Positions 33,574 through 42,255 of a stretch of 64,000 bases of DNA are shown piece by piece. Position 1 is the stretch's first letter; every line of letters starts with the position of its first letter. The DNA is from CADEDV01 sp964596345 (GTDB lineage Bacteria > Bacteroidota > Bacteroidia > Chitinophagales > Chitinophagaceae): NCBI GenBank assembly GCA_964596345.1, contig CAZQSZ010000001.1, positions 62,001 through 126,000 on the forward strand. Reading direction: 5' to 3'. The notes under the pieces are model-generated. The model ran no database searches and was not told the DNA's origin. It was given only the letters and a program-made list of their open reading frames with translations. The translations under genes were made by a program, and so were the position numbers.

Positions 33574-33610
33574 GGTTAACCCACCTTTCATTAAGGTTAA
33601 TAAAGGTTAA
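33574..33610 (-). promoter_or_regulatory. TTAAC-box operator upstream of the GLPGLI gene
   Basis: Minus-strand TTAACCTTTATTAACCTTAA (33610 to 33591) matches 8813-8832 at 18 of 20 positions, and a third TTAACC (33579 to 33574) lies 31 bases from the first box, again as upstream of 8888. The array is between two divergent genes, so it may also control the kinase/regulator operon starting at 33658. Confidence 0.75.
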
Positions 33611-33639
33611 CGGGACTGGAAAGGCCTGCGGCAAAGCAG

Positions 33640-33647
33640 TACATTTG
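33640..33647 (+). promoter_or_regulatory. -7 element of the sensor kinase operon
   Basis: TACATTTG is a perfect TAnnTTTG and lies 10 bases before the ATG at 33658, implying a very short leader. The TTAAC boxes end about 29 bases upstream, so autoregulation by the response regulator is possible. Confidence 0.5.
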
Positions 33648-33657
33648 TGATCACAGC

Positions 33658-35385
33658 ATGAAAAAGATAAGAGGTTCGGCCATATTAATGATGATCGCCA
33701 TTCTCGGCATCTGCGGCTTCCAGGGCTACTGGCTGAAGAATAACTATGACCGGGAGCAACAGAACCTCGATATCAAAACAGCCGCTGCTTTCCGGCAAAC
33801 CATTTTGCAATTGCAGGCCGGCAAACTGCAATTAGAAACGATCAGTCTCAGTTTTGATACCACGAGGATGGCAGGCGTAACGATCTCCAATGCAAAAAGC
33901 AGTACCCGGCGAATCAGCCGCCCTCCTTCTCCTTCGGAACCAGCTATCTCCCTGCTGAACCTGCTGCAGGAAAAACTAAAAGATTCATTGCGGCGGGATA
34001 CAGGCATGATCATGCTGCTGCGGGGAAATAATGATTCACTGGTACGCAGGATGATCAAAGACAGCAGTGGCAGGATACGGACAGTGATCCATTCAGTAGG
34101 TATGAGCCAGCGGATCGATTCCCTGGTCCCTAACCCGGAAATGATACGGAGTATTCATGTTGATAAAAGCAATCCATCAGCAGCCGGTAATGTAACGATC
34201 ACTTACAAGAGCGAGACAGGTAAGAAGCCTGCTGATTCTATCACCAGGTTTAAAGGAGAACACGGGGAAGGCTATTTTATTCAAAAAGAAGTGAGGGATA
34301 TGCCGGTGGCACCGGATGTATTTGCGGCTGCACGGGGACAAAAAGAGCCCGGCGAAAAATCAGTCTTCCGTTTTTTATATGATGTGGATTCCCTGTCGCA
34401 GAAAGATTCGGTGACCCTGCAGGAGATCGATTCGGCTTTCGCCAAACGGCTGAAGGAAGAGAAGATCGCCGTTGGTTTTTCGGTGAGCCGGTTAGACAGT
34501 GTGCAATCCATTCCCGCCAATGCGGTAACGCTTGGTTTTTCAAAGCCCACACATTTTACCTATGCGTTGCAGGATACCTGGGGTTATATGCTGGGCCAGC
34601 TGAAACTGCCGATCCTGTTTTCATTATTGCTCGTGGGTATCACCATTGCTTCCTTTGTATTGCTCTACCGGAATATGATGCAGCAAAAACGATTGGCCGA
34701 CCTGAAGAATGAATTCATCAGCAATATCACCCATGAATTAAAAACACCGATCGCTACTGTTGGAGTGGCCATTGAAGCACTGAAGAGTTTCAATGCCATA
34801 GATAACCCGCAGCGCACCAAAGAATATTTAAATATTTCGCAGAACGAATTGCAGCGGCTGAATCTTTTAGTGGACAAAGTGCTGAAACTATCGATGTTTG
34901 AAAAGAAAGAGATCGAACTGAAATACGAAACACTGAACCTGGCCGATGTGGTGGATGAAGTGGTGGCTTCGATGCGCTTGCAAACAGAGAAATACCGGGC
35001 AACCGTAACCGTGAATACAGAAGGCGATTGTACCCTGCAGGCTGACCGGTTGCATTTGCTGAGTGTGGTGTTCAATTTATTGGACAATGCACTGAAGTAT
35101 GGCAAAGAAAACCCCGCGGTGCAGATCAGCCTGGAAGAAAAAGAGAACAGTATTGAACTGAAAGTGACGGATAATGGTATCGGTATTCCTGCGGAGTACA
35201 AAGACAAAGTGTTTGATAAATTCTTCCGCATTCCCCATGGGGATACGCATGATGCCAAAGGATATGGATTAGGATTGAGTTATGTGGCACATGTGGTGAA
35301 AAAACACAAGGGAACGATTGCCGTGGAAAGCGGAACCGGTACCGGGTCAATATTTATTATCAACTTACCCAAGCAACAACGATGA
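33658..35385 (+). CDS. Two-component sensor histidine kinase
   Basis: The 575-aa protein has TM1 (about 7-22), a large periplasmic region (about 25-315) without a recognised sensor domain, TM2 (about 317-338), HisKA with phospho-acceptor His359 in THELKTPI, and HATPase_c with VVFNLLDNALKYG (N box), VTDNGIGIP (G1) and AKGYGLGLSYV (G2). There is no HAMP domain. It overlaps the response-regulator start by 4 bases (ATGA), so the pair is translationally coupled. The divergent GLPGLI gene and the operator array between them suggest that the pair responds to a cell-envelope condition and controls GLPGLI and barrel genes. Confidence 0.92.
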   Translation: MKKIRGSAILMMIAILGICGFQGYWLKNNYDREQQNLDIKTAAAFRQTILQLQAGKLQLETISLSFDTTRMAGVTISNAKSSTRRISRPPSPSEPAISLLNLLQEKLKDSLRRDTGMIMLLRGNNDSLVRRMIKDSSGRIRTVIHSVGMSQRIDSLVPNPEMIRSIHVDKSNPSAAGNVTITYKSETGKKPADSITRFKGEHGEGYFIQKEVRDMPVAPDVFAAARGQKEPGEKSVFRFLYDVDSLSQKDSVTLQEIDSAFAKRLKEEKIAVGFSVSRLDSVQSIPANAVTLGFSKPTHFTYALQDTWGYMLGQLKLPILFSLLLVGITIASFVLLYRNMMQQKRLADLKNEFISNITHELKTPIATVGVAIEALKSFNAIDNPQRTKEYLNISQNELQRLNLLVDKVLKLSMFEKKEIELKYETLNLADVVDEVVASMRLQTEKYRATVTVNTEGDCTLQADRLHLLSVVFNLLDNALKYGKENPAVQISLEEKENSIELKVTDNGIGIPAEYKDKVFDKFFRIPHGDTHDAKGYGLGLSYVAHVVKKHKGTIAVESGTGTGSIFIINLPKQQR

Positions 35386-36071
35386 GCACAACAAAGGTCC
35401 TCTACGTGGAGGATGAACTTTTTTTAGGGAAGATCGTCCGGGAAAGCTTAGAGAGCAGGGGCTTTGCCGTAACGATGGAAAGTGACGGGGCTAAAGTGCT
35501 GGAAGTGTTTAAACAATCCAATCCCGATATCTGTGTGCTGGATGTGATGTTGCCGAACAAAGATGGTTTTACTATTGCCGATGAGATCAGGGAACTGAAT
35601 GAAACGGTACCGATCATTTTCCTCACCGCGAAGACACAAACGGAAGATGTGGTGAAAGGCTTTTCACTGGGTGGCAATGATTATGTCCGCAAACCCTTCA
35701 GCATGGAAGAGCTGATCGTCCGCATTCAAAGTTTGCTGCGCAACAAAGCAGAAGGAACCACCAAACTGACTGCTGATACGGTTTCCTTCGGAAAATATAC
35801 CTTTCAACTCCACCGCCAGGTGCTGACCAACGGCAAGGAAGAAAGAAAACTCTCGTACCGGGAAAGTGAATTGCTGAAATTATTATACGAGAACCGCTCC
35901 ACGGTGATCGACCGCAAAGACATCCTGAACCTGTTATGGGGCAATGATTCTTTCTTCAACAGCCGCAACCTGGATGTGTATATTACCAAGCTTCGCAGTT
36001 ATTTAAAAGATGATCCTGCGTTAGAGATCATTACCATCAAGGGAATTGGTTACCGGTTTGTAACAGGATAG
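35382..36071 (+). CDS. OmpR-family response regulator
   Basis: The 229-aa protein has a receiver domain (about 4-118; acidic pair E10-D11, phospho-acceptor Asp54, Lys in VRKPF) and a winged-helix trans_reg_C DNA-binding domain (about 130-228, with LSYRESELLKLLYENRSTVIDRKDIL and ITTIKGIGYRFV-type ending). OmpR-family proteins bind direct repeats spaced about 10 bp, which is the arrangement of the TTAAC boxes at 33574-33610 and 8813-8849. It is therefore the best candidate for the factor acting at both sites. Confidence 0.94.
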   Translation: MSTTKVLYVEDELFLGKIVRESLESRGFAVTMESDGAKVLEVFKQSNPDICVLDVMLPNKDGFTIADEIRELNETVPIIFLTAKTQTEDVVKGFSLGGNDYVRKPFSMEELIVRIQSLLRNKAEGTTKLTADTVSFGKYTFQLHRQVLTNGKEERKLSYRESELLKLLYENRSTVIDRKDILNLLWGNDSFFNSRNLDVYITKLRSYLKDDPALEIITIKGIGYRFVTG

Positions 36072-36144
36072 GCAACTGCTGTACCGCTGCCGGAATTTCT
36101 GCGGCAAAAGATCCGTTGCAGATTGTATTTTTACCGATCACAAG

Positions 36145-37248
36145 ATGCCCCTCCAACAGCTATACAAAGCTTCCCGCATTTTTACCGGTGTTACCTGGCT
36201 GGATGATCATGTCATCATTACAGAGAACAGCAAGATATCCGCAGTAGTACCCTTTTCTGCTATTCCTGATCAGGCAGCCGTTCAGCATTTTGATAACTGC
36301 ATCATCGCCCCGGCCTTTATGGATCTGCAGATATACGGTGCTTATGGCAAACTGCTGTCCGTTTTTCCTGAAACAGATGCTTTATATAAGCTCAATGAAT
36401 ATTGCAACAAAGGCGGAGCCCTGTATTGCCTGCCAACCGTAGCAACAAATACAAAAGAAGTTTTTATCAATGCGATTGATGCAGTAAAAGCTTACTGGAA
36501 AGAAGGAGGCAAGGGTGTTTTGGGTTTGCACCTCGAAGGTCCCTGGATCAACCCATTGAAAAGAGGGGCTCATATTGAAGCACTGATCCACTCTCCCACA
36601 GTTGCAGAAGTAAAAGAATTACTGGATTATGGGAAAGACGTTATCAAAATGATCACCCTGGCACCGGAAGTTTGCAGCAAAGCGATCATTGATCTTATTC
36701 TTTCGTACGGCATCATCATTTCAGCCGGGCATAGCAATGCCACTTACCGACAGGCCAAAGAGGGTTTTGCTCATGGAATAACAACGGTCACCCATTTATT
36801 CAATGCCATGAGTCCGTTGCAGCACCGGGAGCCGGGACTTGCGGGTGCCGTGATGGATGATGATAAAATATTCTCCAGTATCATCCCTGATGGGTTTCAT
36901 GTTGACTATGCCGCCATCCGGATCGCCAAAAAAGTGATGAAAGAAAGATTATTTGTGATCACTGATGCGGTAACGGCTACCACGGAAGGATATTACAAAC
37001 ATGCCATGAACGGTGACAAATATGAAGCCGCCGGTATTTTAAGCGGGTCGGCATTAACGATGATAAAAGCAGTCAGAAATCTTGTTGATAATAATGTGAC
37101 CAGCCTGGAAGAAGCATTACGGATGTGCAGTTTATATCCTGCCCGGGTGATGGGGATGGATCAACAGCTTGGTAAAATTGAAAAAGGATATGCAGCTTCA
37201 CTGGTCGTTCTTAATGAGCAACTGGAACCGGTTAAACTGATCCCCTGA
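36145..37248 (+). CDS. nagA: N-acetylglucosamine-6-phosphate deacetylase
   Basis: The 367-aa protein matches NagA, which converts N-acetylglucosamine-6-phosphate to glucosamine-6-phosphate and acetate in amino-sugar recycling. Visible elements are the metal Glu in LHLEGPWINPLKRGAH (about 131-146), the substrate/metal His in SAGHSNATY, the conserved THLFNAMSPLQHREPG, and the catalytic Asp in VITDAVTAT (about 272-280). The strand-1 motif is MDLQIYGAYG, where most homologues have a GFID-like start. No nagB or transporter lies beside it. It starts 73 bases after the response regulator and probably has its own promoter. Confidence 0.9.
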   Translation: MPLQQLYKASRIFTGVTWLDDHVIITENSKISAVVPFSAIPDQAAVQHFDNCIIAPAFMDLQIYGAYGKLLSVFPETDALYKLNEYCNKGGALYCLPTVATNTKEVFINAIDAVKAYWKEGGKGVLGLHLEGPWINPLKRGAHIEALIHSPTVAEVKELLDYGKDVIKMITLAPEVCSKAIIDLILSYGIIISAGHSNATYRQAKEGFAHGITTVTHLFNAMSPLQHREPGLAGAVMDDDKIFSSIIPDGFHVDYAAIRIAKKVMKERLFVITDAVTATTEGYYKHAMNGDKYEAAGILSGSALTMIKAVRNLVDNNVTSLEEALRMCSLYPARVMGMDQQLGKIEKGYAASLVVLNEQLEPVKLIP

Positions 37249-37467
37249 TGGCACTTCTGCAAAGGCCAATCGCTGTATGGATCTGTATTTTGTTTTTGCA
37301 AATCTTTGTTACTCACTCACAATCTTTACCCGCAGAATGACGGGCTCAAGATCCCGCTGACCTTCCAGCCGGGCTATGTTTCCTGAGAATTAATTGCAGG
37401 TACTGAAAATTTTTCCAACCTTTAAAGAGCAACCAACGATTTTCTCCACCTAAACGAGCCAACAAGT

Positions 37468-38439
37468 ATGAAAAAGTTTCTTGTCGTGGCAGTCCTGTTG
37501 CTGACAACAGTTGCTGCCACTTACCTCGCTTCCTGCAACAACAATTCATCCACCATTTCTGCTGAAGACAAAGCAAAAGATTCCCTTGCCAAAGTCATTG
37601 AACGGGGATCTTACCTGGCCAATCATGTGGCGGCCTGTATCCATTGCCACAGTAAACGGGATTTTACCAAATATGCCGGTCCGAATGTTCCCGGTTCGGA
37701 AGGCGGCGGCGGTGATGTATTTGACCACAATATCCTCGATGCTATTCCCGGAACGATCTACGGAAAGAATATCACCCCCGATGTTGAAACAGGTATCGGC
37801 AGCTGGACCGATGAACAAATCTTGCGGGCCATCACCCAGGGTATCAGTAAGAATGGGGATACGCTTTTCCCATTGATGCCTTACGGCAATTTCAACCGGA
37901 TGGCGAAGGATGACCTGCTGAGCATTATTGCGTATATCAAAACACTGAAACCTATCAACAACAAAGTACCCGACCGCCAGCTGATGATACCGATCAGTAT
38001 GGCCTACCCGGCCCGGTTCTTACAACCTTCCGTAGATGGCAATACCCGTCCGCCGGAAACAGACCTGGTGAAATATGGGGAATATATTTCCACGATGGCG
38101 GATTGCGCCGCCTGTCATACCCCTTTTGTAAAAGGAGAACCGGACATGAGCAAAGTATTTGGCGGTGGTAATACGTTTCATCTTGGTGATACCAGGGTAA
38201 CCTCGGCGAATATCACTCCTGACTCCACCGGTATCGGTGCCTGGACAGAAGAAATGTTCCTGAAAAAATTCACGATGTACCGGGAAGAGAAAGCCCATAA
38301 TTATAATCCCGGCAATAAGAACAACGTGATGCCGCTGGTATCGTATGCAGGTATGACCGATGGCGATCTGAAAGCGATCTATGCATACCTCCGTACTATT
38401 AAACCGGTGAGTAATAAAGTGGAGAAATACCCGCAGTAG
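37468..38439 (+). CDS. Diheme c-type cytochrome lipoprotein
   Basis: The 323-aa protein has a lipoprotein signal (Cys23 in YLASC) and two heme c sites, C57-x-x-C60-H61 (CIHCH) and C213-x-x-C216-H217 (CAACH). Candidate axial Met ligands lie in FPLMPYGNF and NNVMPLVSY. The two heme domains share a GIGSWTDEQ/GIGAWTEEM motif and look like an internal duplication, as in the cytochrome subunits of membrane-bound alcohol or gluconate dehydrogenases. No dehydrogenase gene is next to it. It should carry electrons in the periplasm. Confidence 0.92.
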   Translation: MKKFLVVAVLLLTTVAATYLASCNNNSSTISAEDKAKDSLAKVIERGSYLANHVAACIHCHSKRDFTKYAGPNVPGSEGGGGDVFDHNILDAIPGTIYGKNITPDVETGIGSWTDEQILRAITQGISKNGDTLFPLMPYGNFNRMAKDDLLSIIAYIKTLKPINNKVPDRQLMIPISMAYPARFLQPSVDGNTRPPETDLVKYGEYISTMADCAACHTPFVKGEPDMSKVFGGGNTFHLGDTRVTSANITPDSTGIGAWTEEMFLKKFTMYREEKAHNYNPGNKNNVMPLVSYAGMTDGDLKAIYAYLRTIKPVSNKVEKYPQ

Positions 38440-38445
38440 AGAGAC

Positions 38446-38512
38446 ATCGCACAGAACAAAAAGAGAGAAGGAGAAAAAAGTATTCTTTTTTAGCTCCTTT
38501 GCTCTGTGCGAT
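38446..38512. terminator. Bidirectional hairpin between convergent genes, repeat-family copy 1
   Basis: ATCGCACAGA (38446-38455) pairs with TCTGTGCGAT (38503-38512), with a second stem inside (GGAG...CTCC plus A-run/T-run). It fills the gap between the cytochrome gene and the convergent hydroxylase gene. A closely similar element stands at 46098-46163. Confidence 0.75.
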
Positions 38513-39269
38513 TTTCTTTTGTATCCTCCAGCGGCTCTTTGTCAAAGTACACATCTTTAAACAGCAGCATCTTCCACAGCTTGCGTTCATTCTCTCTTGG
38601 GAAACCACAACGTTCCGCAAATTCATTCGTGTCTTTATACGTACCGAAGAGTTTATCCCACAAAGGCAGGTCGGAGAAATTGTATTTATGCACTCCCAGC
38701 TGGTGATGAATGGAATGCAGTTCCGGGGTTTGTAAAAAATATTTCATCCACCGCGGTGACCGGATATTGGAATGATAATAGTATTCACCGGTGGCGGCAA
38801 AGAAGTTAAGCCAGAAAGCCCCTTCCAGGGAGGAACCCAGCAGCGGGTACATGAGCAGCGCAATTAAAAATGAATCCGCCAGTATCTCCACGGGGTGTTT
38901 GTAAAACGAAGTGAGGGTTTCAATTCTTGAGGGGGAATGATGCACCTGGTGAAAGATGACCCAGAACCCGTTGGCATGCCGGATGCGGTGCCACCAGTAA
39001 AAAAAGAAAGTGCTGATGAGCCAGCCAATAAAACCTTCCAGTATGGGTTGTTGCAGGTTGGATAACTGAAATAACGATGAACCGCTGAGCCAGCTGAACC
39101 AGAGTTGATTGGTGCCGAACGTAATACCGACCTGGAAAGCATTCACCAGCAGCACCCGGAAATACCAGCCCTTGCTGTTGGGCAGTTCCCGGCCGGGCAC
39201 CACCCGTTCCCACACTAAAAAAATAATGGTCACAATAACGGTGCAAATGGTGGGCATCCATAAACTCAT
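38490..39269 (-). CDS. Sterol desaturase / fatty acid hydroxylase family protein
   Basis: The 259-aa membrane protein has several hydrophobic segments and the histidine clusters of the fatty-acid hydroxylase superfamily: HRIRH (about 94-98), HQVHH (about 107-111), a HSN near 173 and HSIHH (about 190-194). These ligate a di-iron centre used for O2-dependent hydroxylation or desaturation of lipids. The substrate is not predictable. In Bacteroidota, homologues act on carotenoids or membrane lipids. The gene is convergent with the cytochrome gene, and its last codons run into the shared hairpin. Confidence 0.88.
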   Translation of the reverse strand: MSLWMPTICTVIVTIIFLVWERVVPGRELPNSKGWYFRVLLVNAFQVGITFGTNQLWFSWLSGSSLFQLSNLQQPILEGFIGWLISTFFFYWWHRIRHANGFWVIFHQVHHSPSRIETLTSFYKHPVEILADSFLIALLMYPLLGSSLEGAFWLNFFAATGEYYYHSNIRSPRWMKYFLQTPELHSIHHQLGVHKYNFSDLPLWDKLFGTYKDTNEFAERCGFPRENERKLWKMLLFKDVYFDKEPLEDTKENRTEQRS

Positions 39270-39370
39270 GGTGGCGGGCTTTAGTAAGCACTAAAATAAC
39301 GGAAGAACCGCAACGGGGAAATACCGGGAGGAGGGTAGGGTTTTGAACGGTTTTTACGGGTGATGTTGGG

Positions 39371-39592
39371 CTATATGGCTTTAAACGCCTTTAATAGTAA
39401 CCATATACCAATAGCTCCAACTATGCAGCCCAGGAAGATGCGATATATTCTTCCATAGTTCTTTACCGGCTTATAATGTACATACCTTAATTCTTCTTTC
39501 AATGCTTTTCTACTAAGAGCTGGCTTTATTAAATAAAAAGAAATGAAAATGAAAATGGTTCCGAGACCAGCAAGCAATTTTAAGCTAAGCAT
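39371..39592 (-). CDS. Small two-helix membrane protein (73 aa)
   Basis: The start at 39592 (MLSLKLLAGLGTIFIFISFY) puts a membrane helix at the N-terminus; an ATG further upstream would add 39 residues that look non-coding. A second helix lies near 51-70 (IFLGCIVGAIGIWLLLKAF), separated by a basic loop (SRKALKEELRYVHYKPVKNYGR). I recognise no family. Confidence 0.55.
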   Translation of the reverse strand: MLSLKLLAGLGTIFIFISFYLIKPALSRKALKEELRYVHYKPVKNYGRIYRIFLGCIVGAIGIWLLLKAFKAI

Positions 39593-39772
39593 GATTGAAG
39601 TATTTCCTTGGTTGATGCATGTTATGATAATATCTAATGATCGGTGTCTTGGCATTTGTGACTGCATTTGAAAATCATCAGCCTGTAACCGAAGCCGATT
39701 ATCGAACAAAAGCTGAAACTATATACGTCGCCCGCCATATTGCCATGCCGCCTGTTGTATGCCGTAAATTTT

Positions 39773-40318
39773 CTAGTTCTTCTTTTTTACAAGTCCTTTG
39801 GGTCGCTTTGCAGTAACAACAACTATATAGCGTTTTGAGATTTCATTGTCCATCATATATTTTCTGTCCACTTTGTCAATAACATTTATGGTCTTAAATA
39901 CTTTGTCATTGATAATAAATAAACTTCCTGGGGCGGCACTATCAGGCAGGGCCTCACCGTTTAATATATATTGAGCAGTAGAGTCAGCCTGTGGCGAGTT
40001 GAAAATTTGTCTATACTCGTCAGACTTTGAACTGAAGTAATTCCAATAAATAACTTTCGCTGCTTTAACAGTCGTTACATAAATCGCTCCGTCAACGCCT
40101 TCCTCGCCCAAAAGTTTTTTCGCTTTTTTCGGTTTAATAATAGAGATGTTTGAAATGTCAAATGGATTAAGTTTCTGTAATGAATTCATTTCAGTCTGAA
40201 TACTGTCCAAAAATATGATTGGGGTTTGTCCCATTTTTTTTAATACTCTTTTTGGTAATTGCCCAAAAGAGCCTGTGTTTGCTATAAGAAAGAAAACTAT
40301 AAGTAGTAGGCGGCTCAT
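39773..40318 (-). CDS. Exported hypothetical protein with a plug-like segment
   Basis: The 181-aa protein has a signal peptide (about 1-19, ending GSFG). A GEEGVDGAIYVTTVKAAKV segment (about 71-90) resembles the end of a TonB-type plug domain, where GVDGAIYVTTK-like sequences are common, but no barrel follows. I do not recognise a family. It may be a small stand-alone plug-like secreted protein. It is AT-rich and isolated between a DUF3817 gene and a small membrane-protein gene. Confidence 0.6.
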   Translation of the reverse strand: MSRLLLIVFFLIANTGSFGQLPKRVLKKMGQTPIIFLDSIQTEMNSLQKLNPFDISNISIIKPKKAKKLLGEEGVDGAIYVTTVKAAKVIYWNYFSSKSDEYRQIFNSPQADSTAQYILNGEALPDSAAPGSLFIINDKVFKTINVIDKVDRKYMMDNEISKRYIVVVTAKRPKGLVKKKN

Positions 40319-40388
40319 GTGGTTGTATATAACACTTAAATATACGATTGGGCTGCTATAAGTTTCTACTGCTTATCACAGCTGAATA

Positions 40389-40688
40389 TTATGCCACCGC
40401 CTCTTCTTCCCGCTTCCACTCCTTGTCCATATAAAAAGTGCCAAAGGGGATGATGGAAGAGATAAAGACTTTAAAACCCCAGCCAATAGATCTGTTGTAC
40501 TGGTCTTTTACCATATAAGCCGCCACCGTCAGTGCCACAAACAAAACCCCGTGCAGGCTGCCAATGATGGTCACGGCTTTGGGCATGCCCGCCAAATATT
40601 TCAGCGGCATGGCGATTAGTAATAAAACCAAAAAGGATATACCTTCTGCAAAGGCAATTTTCCGGAACCAGCTATATGTTTTTTTCAT
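40389..40688 (-). CDS. DUF3817-domain membrane protein
   Basis: The 99-aa protein has three membrane helices and the DUF3817 pattern: FRKIAFAEGISFLVLLLIAMPLKY at the N-terminus and GSLHGVLFVALTV in the middle, ending with FGTFYMDKEW. Function is unknown. Its start codon is followed upstream by dispersed C/G-rich repeats and then mqnC in the same direction. Confidence 0.85.
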   Translation of the reverse strand: MKKTYSWFRKIAFAEGISFLVLLLIAMPLKYLAGMPKAVTIIGSLHGVLFVALTVAAYMVKDQYNRSIGWGFKVFISSIIPFGTFYMDKEWKREEEAVA

Positions 40689-40691
40689 AGA

Positions 40692-40712
40692 CCCAACCCC
40701 TAAAGGGGCTTT
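40692..40712. repeat. CCCCTAAAGGGG dispersed motif
   Basis: AACCCCTAAAGGGGCTTT is a 12-bp perfect palindrome (CCCCTAAAGGGG with a central TAAA variant) just upstream of the DUF3817 start. It belongs to the same short family as 24003 and 40843. Confidence 0.45.
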
Positions 40713-40842
40713 ACACCCAACTCCTGTTCAGAAGTTGAGCTTGTTTGTTTGATGAATAGTATTGAGCAGTCGGTAAAAAGAAATTGTTTTCAACACTGCT
40801 ATAAAAAGAGCTAAATAAATATACAAGTACCTCCGGCCTGCG

Positions 40843-40868
40843 TTCCCCCTTCAGGGGGACAGGGGGTT
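40843..40868. repeat. CCCCCTTCAGGGGG dispersed motif at the end of mqnC
   Basis: TTCCCCCTTCAGGGGGACAG continues to GGGGTTAA and meets the mqnC stop codon. The CCCCCTTCAGGGGG hairpin has no T-run after it on the minus strand, so it is not a standard terminator. Confidence 0.45.
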
Positions 40869-41991
40869 AATAATTGATCACTTGTTCTTCGATCGTTGCG
40901 GGAATTTCTCTCCACTCGTATTGCTGGTTGCGCAATTGAGGTTCAAAACCGGCTTCCCGGATAGCTTCCTGGATGGTTTTATACGTAAACCGGTGCGGGG
41001 CACCGGCAGCGCTTACCACATTCTCCTCGATCATGATGGAACCAAAATCATTGGCGCCGGCATGTAAACAAATGGAAGCCGTTTGTTTGCCCACGGTTAA
41101 CCAGCTGGCCTGGATATTCTTTACATTGGGCAGCATGATGCGGCTCAAAGCGATCATCCGGATATATTCATCCGCCGTGGTAAGATTATGTACGCCACGG
41201 ATCTTTGCCAATAAAGTGTCCACATCCTGGAAGGTCCAGGGAATAAAAGCAAGAAAACCTTTTGCATCAGCCGGTTTGCGACTCTGCACCTCTCTTATTT
41301 TCACCAAATGCTCAAACCGTTCTTCGATCGTTTCCACATGACCAAACATCATGGTGGCAGAGGTAGTGATATTAAGTTTATGAGCTTCGTGCATAATATC
41401 AAGCCATTCCTGTGCACCACACTTGCCTTTGCTGATCAGTCGCCGGACCCTGTCGACCAGTATTTCTGCGCCGGCACCGGGCAATGAGTCCATACCCGCT
41501 TCTTTCAGCGCTTTCAATACTTCATGGTGCGTTGATTTCTCCAGCTTGGTGATATGCGCCACTTCGGGGGGCCCGAGTGTATGCAGTTTGATCGTCGGAA
41601 ATTCTTCCTTGATCTGGCGGAAAGTATCTACATAGAACTGCAGACCGAGATCAGGATGATGCCCGCCCTGTAACAATAACTGGTCGCCGCCATATTTTAA
41701 GGTCTCGGTGATCTTTTGCCGGTAGGTGGGCATATCGGTGATATAAGCTTCTGCATGGCCGGGTATGCGGTAGAAATTGCAAAACTTGCAGTTGGCAATG
41801 CAAACATTAGTGGTGTTCACATTCCGGTCGATCTGCCAGGTCACTTTACCGTGGGGCACTTGTTTTTTACGGAGTTCATCGGCAATGAACATCAGGTCGG
41901 CCAGCGGGGCGTGGTGATAGAGGTACACTCCTTCTTCTACGGAAAGAGCACCGAAAGCCGAAGCTTTATCATAGAGTTCGTTGAGCTGCAT
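40867..41991 (-). CDS. mqnC: Cyclic dehypoxanthinyl futalosine synthase
   Basis: The 374-aa radical-SAM enzyme closes the ring of dehypoxanthinyl futalosine in the futalosine route to menaquinone. The [4Fe-4S]-binding cysteines are C64, C68 and C71 in NVCIANCKFCNFY, preceded by IDRNVNTTNVC. Other family traits are LLLQGGHHPDLGLQFY and LHTLGPPEVAHI. The paralogue MqnE has a different sequence around the cluster, so MqnC is the better call. Other mqn genes are not in the window. The start is the first ATG, encoding MQLNELYDKASAFGAL. Confidence 0.92.
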   Translation of the reverse strand: MQLNELYDKASAFGALSVEEGVYLYHHAPLADLMFIADELRKKQVPHGKVTWQIDRNVNTTNVCIANCKFCNFYRIPGHAEAYITDMPTYRQKITETLKYGGDQLLLQGGHHPDLGLQFYVDTFRQIKEEFPTIKLHTLGPPEVAHITKLEKSTHHEVLKALKEAGMDSLPGAGAEILVDRVRRLISKGKCGAQEWLDIMHEAHKLNITTSATMMFGHVETIEERFEHLVKIREVQSRKPADAKGFLAFIPWTFQDVDTLLAKIRGVHNLTTADEYIRMIALSRIMLPNVKNIQASWLTVGKQTASICLHAGANDFGSIMIEENVVSAAGAPHRFTYKTIQEAIREAGFEPQLRNQQYEWREIPATIEEQVINY

Positions 41992-42120
41992 ACAGGTTTC
42001 GCATTTTGTATCCCATCAGCTGCGAAGATCATTGCGGCCTTTCCAAAACAGCTTTGCGGGATGAATAAACCAGGAAAGCGCAAAGGTACACCCGAATAAC
42101 AGAAAACAGGCTGAACGGTT

Positions 42121-42150
42121 TTGTTCCGGTCACTCCTTCAACTAAATTTA
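42121..42150 (+). promoter_or_regulatory. Promoter upstream of the aspartyl protease-PDZ gene
   Basis: TTG (42121-42123), a 19-base spacer and TAAATTTA (42143-42150) match the TTG-N19/20-TAnnTTTR promoter form. The protease start lies about 100 bases downstream, with a 27-codon ORF in the leader. Confidence 0.5.
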
Positions 42151-42171
42151 CCGGTCTGACGGCACACAGGT

Positions 42172-42255
42172 ATGAACGGTAAACGGCCTTGCATCATTTT
42201 AGTCCTGTTTATTGTCCTGAATAAGAACGATTGCCGACCAAAAACCTTCGCATGA
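42172..42255 (+). CDS. Possible leader peptide (27 aa) overlapping the protease start
   Basis: A 27-aa frame (MNGKRPCIILVLFIVLNKND then CRPKTFA) begins shortly after the promoter, and its TGA overlaps the protease ATG as ATGA. The hydrophobic core is too short for a clear helix. Overlap of this type usually couples translation, but the frame may exist by chance. Confidence 0.25.
   Translation: MNGKRPCIILVLFIVLNKNDCRPKTFA

Noticed and set aside
34665..35258. Frame antisense to the kinase domain
   Set aside because: It overlaps the conserved HisKA/HATPase region exactly and has no features of its own.
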